Origin: an uncultured Collinsella sp.
GTDB taxonomy: Bacteria; Actinomycetota; Coriobacteriia; Coriobacteriales; Coriobacteriaceae
Assembly: GCA_900540845.1 (NCBI GenBank)
Contig: UQHS01000003.1
Coordinates: 1-64,000 of the forward strand
Direction of reading: 5' to 3'
Length of the DNA stretch: 64,000 nt
Made by a program: the position numbers and the translations under genes. Shown piece after piece: positions 26,549 to 33,449 of this stretch. Position 1 is the stretch's first letter. Every line of letters starts with the position of its first letter. Below the pieces are notes generated by a model. It was not told where the DNA came from and did no database searches. It saw only the letters and a list, made by a program, of their open reading frames with translations.

Positions 26549-26904
26549 CGCGCGCCGCCCGTGAGGTCGCAGAAGCCGATGCAGCCGCCGCCTATGCCCA
26601 GCGCGTCCTTCTCCACCTGCGTGAGGTAGAGGTCCCCGTGCGGGTTCGCGTAGGTCACGCTCGCGGTCATGCCGATCGCGCCCTCGCTGTACTGCGAGAT
26701 GCCGCCCATGTCTGCCGCCGCCATCGCGCGGTTGACCATCGCGCACACGGTGGAGGTCAGCAGCGCGGCGGGCGCCGTGCCGCCCGAGAGCATCGAGTCG
26801 ATGATGGCCGATGCGTCCTCGAGCAGCACGGTGATGCGCTTCTCGTCGGTCGGTTCGGCGGCGTACCGGGCTGCGTAGTCTTCGAAGAAAGCGTATGCCG
26901 CCAT
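26545..26904 (-). CDS. Head-tail adaptor (Gp19/Gp15-like)
   Basis: Protein of 119 aa, mostly helical at the N-terminus ('FFEDYAARYAAEPTDEKRIT', 'LLEDASAIIDSML'), ending 'YLTQVEKDALGIGGG'. This is the pattern of Gp19/Gp15/Gp42-type connector proteins that plug onto the portal. It is the second gene after the major capsid protein. Confidence 0.75.
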   Translation of the reverse strand: MAAYAFFEDYAARYAAEPTDEKRITVLLEDASAIIDSMLSGGTAPAALLTSTVCAMVNRAMAAADMGGISQYSEGAIGMTASVTYANPHGDLYLTQVEKDALGIGGGCIGFCDLTGGAR

Positions 26905-26916
26905 GCGTCACGCTCC

Positions 26917-27105
26917 TTATTCGCTATTTGCGGTCTTCCGGGCCGTCGCCTTGCGCTTGGGAGCCGACACGCGCACGTGACCGCTTGCGGCCAGCTCCTT
27001 TGCGCGGTCATCGGGAAGCTCCACGTCCTCACCTGACCAATGGACCTCGCCCGTGTGCTTGTCGGTGTAACTCACCAGCACGACGGCCTTCTTCAAGTCG
27101 CCCAT
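26917..27105 (-). CDS. Small head-associated protein
   Basis: Protein of 62 aa: 'AVVLVSYTDKHTGEVHWSGE' then 'VELPDDRAKELAASGHVRV' and a Lys/Arg-rich tail. Short proteins with 'F..G..v.lpd..A..Li..G.v' between the capsid and connector genes are common in phages and may line the capsid vertex; function unknown. Its ATG overlaps the stop of the capsid gene. Confidence 0.7.
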   Translation of the reverse strand: MGDLKKAVVLVSYTDKHTGEVHWSGEDVELPDDRAKELAASGHVRVSAPKRKATARKTANSE

Positions 27106-27980
27106 TAGGCCTCCGCCGGGTTGATGGTGCCCTTGACGATGTAGTTCGTCACCTCGGGGATCATGGACACGCCGGACAGGGCGTGGGTCTCCGCGGAGGT
27201 GCGGGCGTAGTTCGCGACGTGGTGCACGCCGATGAGGCCGCCGTCCTGAACGGTGTAGGACAGGCCGGCCTGCGCGAGGGCGCCGAAGTCCGCGCCGTAG
27301 ATGTGGATGTTCTCCACGGGGGTTGCGTAGATGGTGCCCTTGGTGACCTTGTTGGTTACGAAGATGTCCGTCACGCCGAGGAAGTCCTTGATGTACGTCA
27401 TGCCGAACACGGTCTGGGTCGTGATCTGCGCGGTGGCGAGGTAGTCGGCGATGTCGTTGCGGTTGACGAAGTGGACGATGCGGCCGGTGGAGTCGTTGTT
27501 GTCCTCCAGCGCGTTCTCCAAGGCGGCATCGGTCTGGGCGAGGGCCCCCTGCAGGCCGACCCCGGCGGCGGTGCCGGTACCCTCGCCAAGGAACGCGAAG
27601 AACGCCTTGACGATGTCGGCTCGCATGTCCTTGCCCATCTTGTCATCGGTCTTGAGGACGGCGTTCTCGAAGCCGGCCTTGAGGATGGCCTGACGGGTGG
27701 TGAGCTTGCGGTAGGGCTTGGTCTCCAGCTCGCCGATGGGGGTCTTGGCCACGGTGTACTTGGACAGGGGCACCTCGTCGCCCTCGGCGACCTCTGCGGT
27801 GTTGAGGGAGCCGGTGACCTTGTACTGGTACAGGGCGGTGCCGGCATTCATGGTCTCGACGCCGAAGATGCCCAGCACCTCCATGAGCTGGTTGACGTCG
27901 TGGGTGAAGTTCTCGATGAACTCGACGTCGAGCGCGGTGACGACGTCGGCCTGCGCGATCTGGTTCTCAAGTGCTGCCAT
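27105..27980 (-). CDS. Major capsid protein
   Basis: Protein of 291 aa, predicted HK97-fold coat protein. Features: helical N-terminal arm ('VEFIENFTHDVNQLMEVLGI'), an extended 'TALYQYKVTGSLNTAEVAEG' strand region, spine helix around 'TTRQAILKAGFENAVLKTDD' and a C-terminal A-domain ('IYGADFGALAQAGLSYTVQD'). It lies directly after the scaffold gene. No protease gene is seen nearby, so maturation may use the separate scaffold protein only. Confidence 0.88.
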   Translation of the reverse strand: MAALENQIAQADVVTALDVEFIENFTHDVNQLMEVLGIFGVETMNAGTALYQYKVTGSLNTAEVAEGDEVPLSKYTVAKTPIGELETKPYRKLTTRQAILKAGFENAVLKTDDKMGKDMRADIVKAFFAFLGEGTGTAAGVGLQGALAQTDAALENALEDNNDSTGRIVHFVNRNDIADYLATAQITTQTVFGMTYIKDFLGVTDIFVTNKVTKGTIYATPVENIHIYGADFGALAQAGLSYTVQDGGLIGVHHVANYARTSAETHALSGVSMIPEVTNYIVKGTINPAEA

Positions 27981-27990
27981 TGCTTTTCTC

Positions 27991-28536
27991 CTAACGGTAG
28001 ATGCTCGCGTTCTCGCGGCGCGCCTTCATTCGGGCGCGTTGGTCCTTGATGGCGCTGATTGATTCCTTGGTGACGGGCGGCGCGGGGTGCGCCCCGCCGT
28101 CGGGGACCTCCGGGTAGAGGTGGAGGGACTTGACGTAGGCGGACAGCGCCTCGGCGGCGCCCTCAAGCTCCTCGGCGGTGTCGCCGCGCATGAGCTTCAG
28201 GACGTCTACGGGCACGTTCGACTTCTTGGCGACCTCCGCCACTGCCTGCTCGCGCTCGCGCTCTGCCTTCATCGCGGCCAGCTCGGCCTCGGCCTTCTCG
28301 GCCTTCTCGGTCAGCTCGGCGAGCTTCCCGTCGGCCTCCTCGGCGTGCTTCGCGGCCTCGTCGTAGGCCTTCGCCTTGGCGTAGTTGGCCTTGGCTCGGT
28401 CCTCGTGCTTGCGCGTCTGCTTCAGCAGCTCGTCGTACTTCGCCTTCCAGTCCTCGGTCTTCGCTCCGTCGCCCTGCGGCTCGGTCGCGTTGCCCTCCAC
28501 CGGCTCGGTGGCGGTGGAGGTGGTGTCCTCGGCCAT
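27991..28536 (-). CDS. Capsid scaffolding protein
   Basis: Acidic protein of 181 aa with a long coiled coil (about residues 28-100, 'KLAELTEKAEKAEAELAAMK') and a C-terminal basic tail ('SAIKDQRARMKARRENASIY') expected to bind the coat protein. The pattern matches DUF4355-type scaffolds placed just before the capsid gene. Start at 28536 with AGGAAGGGGG upstream. Confidence 0.85.
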   Translation of the reverse strand: MAEDTTSTATEPVEGNATEPQGDGAKTEDWKAKYDELLKQTRKHEDRAKANYAKAKAYDEAAKHAEEADGKLAELTEKAEKAEAELAAMKAEREREQAVAEVAKKSNVPVDVLKLMRGDTAEELEGAAEALSAYVKSLHLYPEVPDGGAHPAPPVTKESISAIKDQRARMKARRENASIYR

Positions 28537-28588
28537 ATGGCCCCCTTCCTGCGCCGTGCGGCGCGTCGTTTTCGCCCGTGCGGGCATG

Positions 28589-28648
28589 AGAAAAGCCGCC
28601 CTGCTGGACGGCTGGATATGAAAAAAGCGGCTCCCGTGCGGGGACCGC
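28589..28648 (-). terminator. Two consecutive terminator-like hairpins
   Basis: Minus-strand hairpins with following T-runs: one around 28589-28612 (GCCGTCC...GGGCGGC, then TTTTC) and one around 28620-28648 (GCGGTCCCC...GGGAGCCGC, then TTTTTTC). They separate the methyltransferase-like gene from the scaffold/capsid genes. Confidence 0.65.
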
Positions 28649-28649
28649 C

Positions 28650-29471
28650 TTAGTCAACGGGTTTGGACAGCGCGTGAACCATCGCACGCTCGCGCTCCGA
28701 CAGCTCCCATTTGTGGGCTGCGGCTCGCTCTTCTGCGGCTCGCTCTTCTGCGGCTCGCTCTGCTGCGGCTCGCTCTGCTGCGGCTCGCTCGCTCAGCAGC
28801 AGCCCGCCGCCGAAGATGCCCTTGCCGCCCTGCGCTTCGAGCTTGCTTATGCGGATGCAATCGGAGCGCCGCACTTGGAACGGCGTGTGATGCGCCGCGA
28901 ACCATTGGAGCTTCGCGGAGGTCAGCACCTCGTCGGGGTACTCGTATTTCGGAAGCCTCTTGGTCGCGCGGCTCTTGATCTCGTCCATCTTGGCGTTAAT
29001 GCGGTCCCCCAGCTCGGGGCACGATTCCGCGACGATGTCGCCGCCCATGTTCGTGACGAACGCCGTGCGGACGACCGCGCCGTTGGCGTACGTGATGTTC
29101 GCGTCGCAGATGATGTGCGTGAACTCGGTCGTGAGCGCACCGCTGAACGCCGTGAGCGACGGGGCGAAGATGAAGAACTTGATGCCGTTGTCGCGGTAGA
29201 AGCGCTTGATGCGCTGCAGGATGGAGAACGGCGGGTTGTCCACGACGCAGCACCCATCTGGGTAATCGAAGCTCTCGAAGTCACCGCCAGGGTAGAACGG
29301 CCGCACCATGTCGGCGCGGGCGATGCCGAAGCGGTCGGTGACGTAATCCGCCACCACGTCGTAAATCTCGGGCGGCGTGTAGCAATCGTCCGTCGTCTTC
29401 TTCGGCTTGAACTTCTCCACGAAGCCGTCGTAATCCTCGAACTTGAGCTTGCTTTGGGATGTCGCTCCCAT
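28650..29471 (-). CDS. Adenine methyltransferase-like protein with ERAAA repeats
   Basis: Protein of 273 aa. 'CYTPPEIYDVVADYV' near residue 30 and 'VVDNPPFSILQRIKRFY' near 76 (NPPF is motif IV of N6-adenine methyltransferases) give it a methyltransferase look, but no clear glycine-rich SAM motif is visible, so activity is uncertain. Residues about 230-255 are a repetitive SERAAAERAAAERAAEERAA stretch encoded by a 15-bp tandem repeat. It sits alone between terminators inside the head module; possible roles are DNA modification before packaging or a non-catalytic DNA-binding derivative. Confidence 0.6.
   Translation of the reverse strand: MGATSQSKLKFEDYDGFVEKFKPKKTTDDCYTPPEIYDVVADYVTDRFGIARADMVRPFYPGGDFESFDYPDGCCVVDNPPFSILQRIKRFYRDNGIKFFIFAPSLTAFSGALTTEFTHIICDANITYANGAVVRTAFVTNMGGDIVAESCPELGDRINAKMDEIKSRATKRLPKYEYPDEVLTSAKLQWFAAHHTPFQVRRSDCIRISKLEAQGGKGIFGGGLLLSERAAAERAAAERAAEERAAEERAAAHKWELSERERAMVHALSKPVD
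28718..28792. repeat. Five 15-bp tandem repeats inside a CDS
   Basis: Five copies of CTGCGGCTCGCTCTT (last bases vary) starting at 28718, 28733, 28748, 28763 and 28778. In the gene they encode (A/E)ERAA(A/E) units. A whole-codon repeat like this can change copy number by slippage without breaking the frame. Confidence 0.92.
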
Positions 29472-29490
29472 GCCCCTCCTTTTTCATATG

Positions 29491-29514
29491 AAAAAAGCCC
29501 ACCGTGCGGCGGGC
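29491..29514 (-). terminator. Terminator downstream of tRNA-Trp
   Basis: Minus-strand GCCCGCCGCACGGTGGGC followed by TTTTTTC, 12 nt past the tRNA 3' end. Confidence 0.8.
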
Positions 29515-29525
29515 GATTCTCCGAT

Positions 29526-29599
29526 TGGCAGGCTGCGGGGGAACCGAACCCCCATCCCCGGTTTTGGAGACCGATGCTCTGCCGTTGAGCCAGCAGCCT
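29526..29599 (-). tRNA. tRNA-Trp (CCA anticodon), phage-borne
   Basis: Folds as a full cloverleaf of 74 nt: 7-bp acceptor stem AGGCTGC/GCAGCCT, anticodon stem TCGGT/ACCGG with loop CTCCAAA (anticodon CCA), T-arm GGGGG TTCGGTT CCCCC, discriminator G and encoded 3' CCA. It stands alone between a terminator on each side, in the middle of the structural genes. It might supply Trp decoding during late expression; the late proteins (tail and lysis) are Trp-rich. Confidence 0.93.
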
Positions 29600-29683
29600 G
29601 GATTGACGCGGCGTTGCGTGTCTGCCGCGCTGGCGCTTTGCGATGAGCGCCCCGAACGCCCTCCCACGGGGCGGAACGGCATG

Positions 29684-29704
29684 AAAAAGGCCCCTTGCGG
29701 GGCC
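29684..29704 (-). terminator. Terminator after the zinc-ribbon gene
   Basis: Minus-strand GGCCCCGCAAGGGGCC followed by TTTTTC: a strong intrinsic terminator 10 nt past the stop of the gene at 29714-30097 and upstream of tRNA-Trp. Confidence 0.85.
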
Positions 29705-29713
29705 AGCTGCCAA

Positions 29714-30097
29714 TTAGTATGAAACCATCGCGTTCGGTCCGTCTATGTCGGAGGTGACGCCTGCGTATCTGGTGCCGCATCGCGAGCACGACGCGCCGCG
29801 CGCATCCGATTCGAGCAGCATCACGATGCCGTCCTCCGCATAGCATTGCGGGCATATCGGACCCGTCTTCGAGCCGTCGTCCTCCAGGATGTAGCACGCG
29901 CCGCCGATGCGCTCCATCTTCTTGCGCTTGGCCAGCTGCTCCCTGAGCATCTTGTTCTCTTCCTTGAGTGAATCGAGCTCGGCGTTCATCTGCTGGACCT
30001 GCGATATGAGGTCGAGAATCCGCGCCTTGTCGGCGGTCGACTGGGCGGCGTTGGCGACGTCGAGGAATCCCTTGACGATGTTGGCGATGTTAGGCAT
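29714..30097 (-). CDS. Zinc-ribbon coiled-coil protein
   Basis: Protein of 127 aa. Helical N-terminus with coiled coil ('MNAELDSLKEENKMLREQLA'), then two CxxC pairs, 'CPQCYAED' and 'CSRCGTRY', forming a probable zinc ribbon. Function unknown. It overlaps the neighbouring short gene by 8 nt and with it follows the immunity-like gene of the MuF toxin. Confidence 0.6.
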   Translation of the reverse strand: MPNIANIVKGFLDVANAAQSTADKARILDLISQVQQMNAELDSLKEENKMLREQLAKRKKMERIGGACYILEDDGSKTGPICPQCYAEDGIVMLLESDARGASCSRCGTRYAGVTSDIDGPNAMVSY

Positions 30098-30320
30098 TTG
30101 CCAGCCTCGCGTCCTCCTCGGCGATGCGCCGCTTGAGCCATTCGTTCTCCTCGATTAGCTCGCAACGCTCCGCCAGCATCTCGGACACCTTGGCGATCGC
30201 ATCGAGCAGGCCCTTGTCCCCGGAATGCTCGACGATGGCGGCGAGCGCGACGGAGCCGTCGATCTCGAAGGGCTCACCGCAGCGGTCGCACACGAGCGCC
30301 TTCTTCGTCACAAGACCCAT
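30090..30320 (-). CDS. Small CxxC protein
   Basis: Protein of 76 aa from the ATG at 30320 (GGAGG upstream), starting MGLVTKKALVCDRCGEPFEI and ending in a charged helix ('LIEENEWLKRRIAEEDARLA'). One CxxC motif. Unknown function; paired with the zinc-ribbon gene downstream. Confidence 0.6.
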   Translation of the reverse strand: MGLVTKKALVCDRCGEPFEIDGSVALAAIVEHSGDKGLLDAIAKVSEMLAERCELIEENEWLKRRIAEEDARLANA

Positions 30321-30358
30321 GGATACCTCCTGCTGGTGCCATTCATGTTCTCTGAAAC

Positions 30359-30703
30359 CTACTCGAAATGAACCGTGATGGCCCCACCCTCGTTCGACCA
30401 GCGAGCGAAGCAAAAAGTATCGTCGAGATCGTCCGGGATATCACTCCAATCATCCAGCCAGATTCGCTCGAACCTGGCTGCATCGGCCTCATCGACCAGC
30501 CACCCTGAAAGGTCCTCGCAGTCGATGTCGTCGGTGACGAGGTCGTGGCCCTCTCCGGCCCAGAGGAAGAACACCTTGCCGTTCGACGCGGCGGCACTTT
30601 GGACCAAATCGAAGAAGCGCATGAAGCGCTCGTCACCGGCGGTCTCGGGGTACTTGATCCCCCTAACGCCCGATGGCGTTGTGATATCGCTTATTTGACC
30701 CAC
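30359..30703 (-). CDS. Putative immunity protein for the MuF toxin
   Basis: Strongly acidic 114-aa protein (many Asp/Glu: 'LVTDDIDCEDLSGWLVDEAD', 'WLDDWSDIPDDLDDTF'). It begins at a GTG (30703) inside the last 41 nt of the MuF-like gene, with GAAGG just upstream, so it is translated with it. An acidic small protein in this place is the usual partner that neutralises a basic nuclease toxin domain. No immunity family was recognised; the role is inferred. Confidence 0.6.
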   Translation of the reverse strand: MGQISDITTPSGVRGIKYPETAGDERFMRFFDLVQSAAASNGKVFFLWAGEGHDLVTDDIDCEDLSGWLVDEADAARFERIWLDDWSDIPDDLDDTFCFARWSNEGGAITVHFE

Positions 30704-32024
30704 CGCCCTTCATAATGGTGACGAACTCGTCGTCGGCGTTGACGATGACAAGGTCATTTCCCTTTCGGAAGAAAGTGCAAGGACCTGGCTGTCCGCGCCA
30801 GTCTCCGATGTCAACATCCTCCGCTTCATCAATTATACCACTGATTACCTGCTCGAATGCATCTCTGTCCGTTGGGCTGGACGGGTCAAGCCCCCATTCG
30901 GCGGCGTGCTTCCTCGCCTTCTTGCCGAATTGGGCCTTGGTGAGCTTTACGTTGGCAGAGCGCCTGTCGGTCGCCCTTGCAGCCCCGATGGACCGTCCTT
31001 GGCCGTCTGGTGTCGCGATGTGCCCGCGTATGACTTCCATCTGCCTGCCGAGCACCTTGCGGCGTGCCCCGCGCCCGTACTCATTTATCTGCCGCACGCC
31101 CTCGCTTCCAGGGTCGATGCCGTAATACGGGAACTCCGACTTGACGAACTCCATGCGCTCGAACAGGTCCTCGTAATCTTTCGCTGCGTACAGGTAGTCG
31201 CCTATCTCGCCGTATGATTTGAGTTTGACCTTGCCCTCGCGCACGTTCTTCGCCCAGATCGCGGCGTGTGTCGTCGGCCTCCCACCCTTTGAGCCGGCGC
31301 CCTTCGCTGCCGCCCTCGCACACCGCTCACGGAATGCGGGGTCCTGGTAGAAGTCGAGGTACCTGTCATACAGCTCGTCTGGGTCGTAGCCCTCCACCGT
31401 AGTGCCGACCGACGCGTAGCGCGATGGGCCGACATTGACGGCGTCCCAGAACGGCACGATTCTGCAGTCGCAGTTCGAGTGGAAGTGCCCGTTGGCGCCC
31501 GCCGAGTCGCGCGACGTGTAGACGGGGCCGCGCGAGGCGAGCATGATGCAGAAACGGCACGTCTCGGAGCCGGAGGGCACGCGGGCGAACCTCGGTTTGC
31601 GCCTGTCGCGCCCGCCGTTGTACTTGGCGGAGTTCGCCGCAGCGCATTTGAGCTCGTAATCTACTCGGTCGAGGCACTTTCGGTTGAACGAACCGTAGTT
31701 GCCGTCAACGGCATCATTGACGAACGCCCTGACCGCGCCCTCAGTCGCCTTCGGGCTGAGTCCTGCATGGGCGGTCGCGCCCATCGCCTCGCCGAGGGAC
31801 GCCTCGCGCACGGCATCATAGAAGTCGGCTGCGGCCTGTGCAGACGCGGCGCCGTACTCCTTCGTGACAATCTGCATCACTTGCACGACGGCATCTCGGC
31901 AAGCTGGCACGTCGTTCCAGTCGAGCTTTTCGAGCACGCGCATGACCTTCGCCTTCGCGTCGGCGGAAATGCCGTTGATCTCCTTCGTCAGGTAGTCGAG
32001 CGCGGCGCGCGGAATCTGCGCCAT
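30663..32024 (-). CDS. MuF-like capsid protein with toxin-like C-terminus
   Basis: Protein of 453 aa. Residues 1-215 are the minor head (VG15/MuF) type: 'CRFCIMLASRGPVYTSRDSA' and 'FHSNCDCRIVPFW' carry the conserved CxxC and HxxCxC positions. A linker leads to residues about 350-453 with 'KKARKHAAEWGL', 'VISGIIDEAEDVDIG' and 'CTFFRKGNDLVIVNADDEFV' then TIMKGG, a pattern like BECR-fold RNase toxins (EndoU/colicin D type). MuF proteins with exchangeable C-terminal toxins are known in temperate phages. The following acidic gene would be its immunity protein. Confidence 0.75.
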   Translation of the reverse strand: MAQIPRAALDYLTKEINGISADAKAKVMRVLEKLDWNDVPACRDAVVQVMQIVTKEYGAASAQAAADFYDAVREASLGEAMGATAHAGLSPKATEGAVRAFVNDAVDGNYGSFNRKCLDRVDYELKCAAANSAKYNGGRDRRKPRFARVPSGSETCRFCIMLASRGPVYTSRDSAGANGHFHSNCDCRIVPFWDAVNVGPSRYASVGTTVEGYDPDELYDRYLDFYQDPAFRERCARAAAKGAGSKGGRPTTHAAIWAKNVREGKVKLKSYGEIGDYLYAAKDYEDLFERMEFVKSEFPYYGIDPGSEGVRQINEYGRGARRKVLGRQMEVIRGHIATPDGQGRSIGAARATDRRSANVKLTKAQFGKKARKHAAEWGLDPSSPTDRDAFEQVISGIIDEAEDVDIGDWRGQPGPCTFFRKGNDLVIVNADDEFVTIMKGGGSNKRYHNAIGR

Positions 32025-32027
32025 GGC

Positions 32028-33449
32028 TTAGCCCTCCACCGTCTCTGGTGTGGTGGAGGTGGGCTTGGCCCCGCCCATGATGGCGAGCAGGGCGCGTTGG
32101 TTCTCGCCAGCCTTGAGCTGCGATGCGACGCTCTCCACCTCGGACGGCGTGAAGCCCTGGCCGCGCAGGAACTCGCGCGTCTGCGCGAATCCGTCGAGCA
32201 CGCCCGCGATCTTGACGTAGGCGTCGGCGGTGGAGGCGAGGCTCGGGCGCATCGGGTTCTTGAAATCCGGCATGACGGTCAACTGCTCGTCGGTGAGTTG
32301 GTCGAGCGTCTTGTTCTCCGCGACGGCCATGGCCATGAGCGCAACGTTTCGCATGCTCTCGCGGTTCGTCTCGATGCAGTCCTCGGCGGCAACGCAGATG
32401 TCCTCGCGCTGGGCCGCGATGGCCTCGGCGCTCGCGGGGTTGTCCTGCACGATGCCGAGCGAGTTGAGCGGGACGCCAGTGGCCCCGCTGAACAGTTTGG
32501 CGTATGTGGCGATACTGTCGATGTAGGGCTGCGGGCTCGCCGCCTGTATCCGGCGGTAGTCCGGCACGTTCCCGTCCTTGTCGCGCGTCGCCTTGAAAAG
32601 CGACGTCGACATGACGTTGAAGCCCTCCCCCTCCATCTGCTTGAACTGCCCCTCCGTGAGGCCCATGAGCACGTCCTTCGGCGTGGCGTAGAGCGCGCCG
32701 CTCACCGCCATGTAACGCAAGGTTCGTTGCACCTCGTCCACGAGGTAGCGGACGGTCGGCGTGATCCGCGATTGGCCGAAGGGCTTGAGCCCCGTCGGAC
32801 GGAAGCAGAACGCCTCCATCATCGGGCGGTCGAGCGGCGTGTCGTTGCTCTCCGCGCTCCACTTGCCGGGTGCGCATTGTCTGAGCACCACGATGCGGAG
32901 CGGAAGGTGGAGGTTGACTTGCACCGGCACGGGCGTGGACGGGCTCCACTTCGTGCGGCGCGAGTCTGCGATTACGAAGCCCGCCGCGATGCGCTGCGCG
33001 GAGACGTCCCAGATGGCGGCGGCGGTCTCGGCCGTGTGCGTGCGGACCGCGGCGGAATTGCCGGTGCGCTGCACGGTCGCGAACATGCAGCCGTGTATCA
33101 GCTCGGACGCCACGTGGCGATTGAACCCCGCGCTCAGCCCGCTCGCGCGCTCGATTCGCTCGAGCTTCGCGTCCTTGTAATCCCCGGCGAACGTGAAGCC
33201 GCTCATGCGGACGCGCTCGGACACGCTGGTGACCGCCTTCGCGGCCCAGTCGCATCGGGCGGGCACGTCCACGGTCTTGGGGATGTTGTTGATGCCGATG
33301 GAGGGCGTGGGCTGCTTTGCCTCGTAGTACTGCCCGAGCAGGCGGTTCTTCTCCGCGTGTTTGGAGTACACCTCCACCAGCTGCGTCAGAGCCGTCTTTG
33401 CCTCGGCGTCGAGACCGGTCGCGTTGATGATGTTGTTGATCTCTACCAT
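32028..33449 (-). CDS. Portal protein (SPP1 gp6-like)
   Basis: Dodecameric portal through which DNA enters and leaves the head; 473 aa from the ATG at 33449, which overlaps the terminase stop by 7 nt. Typical segments: 'ARCDWAAKAVTSVSERVRMS', 'LFSGATGVPLNSLGIVQDNP' and 'ASAEAIAAQREDICVAAEDC'. The frame is open further upstream but that part is antisense-like low-complexity sequence inside the terminase gene. Confidence 0.9.
   Translation of the reverse strand: MVEINNIINATGLDAEAKTALTQLVEVYSKHAEKNRLLGQYYEAKQPTPSIGINNIPKTVDVPARCDWAAKAVTSVSERVRMSGFTFAGDYKDAKLERIERASGLSAGFNRHVASELIHGCMFATVQRTGNSAAVRTHTAETAAAIWDVSAQRIAAGFVIADSRRTKWSPSTPVPVQVNLHLPLRIVVLRQCAPGKWSAESNDTPLDRPMMEAFCFRPTGLKPFGQSRITPTVRYLVDEVQRTLRYMAVSGALYATPKDVLMGLTEGQFKQMEGEGFNVMSTSLFKATRDKDGNVPDYRRIQAASPQPYIDSIATYAKLFSGATGVPLNSLGIVQDNPASAEAIAAQREDICVAAEDCIETNRESMRNVALMAMAVAENKTLDQLTDEQLTVMPDFKNPMRPSLASTADAYVKIAGVLDGFAQTREFLRGQGFTPSEVESVASQLKAGENQRALLAIMGGAKPTSTTPETVEG

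Noticed and set aside
28718..28792. CRISPR or iteron array
   Set aside because: Repeats are within a coding sequence, in whole codons, and without spacers.
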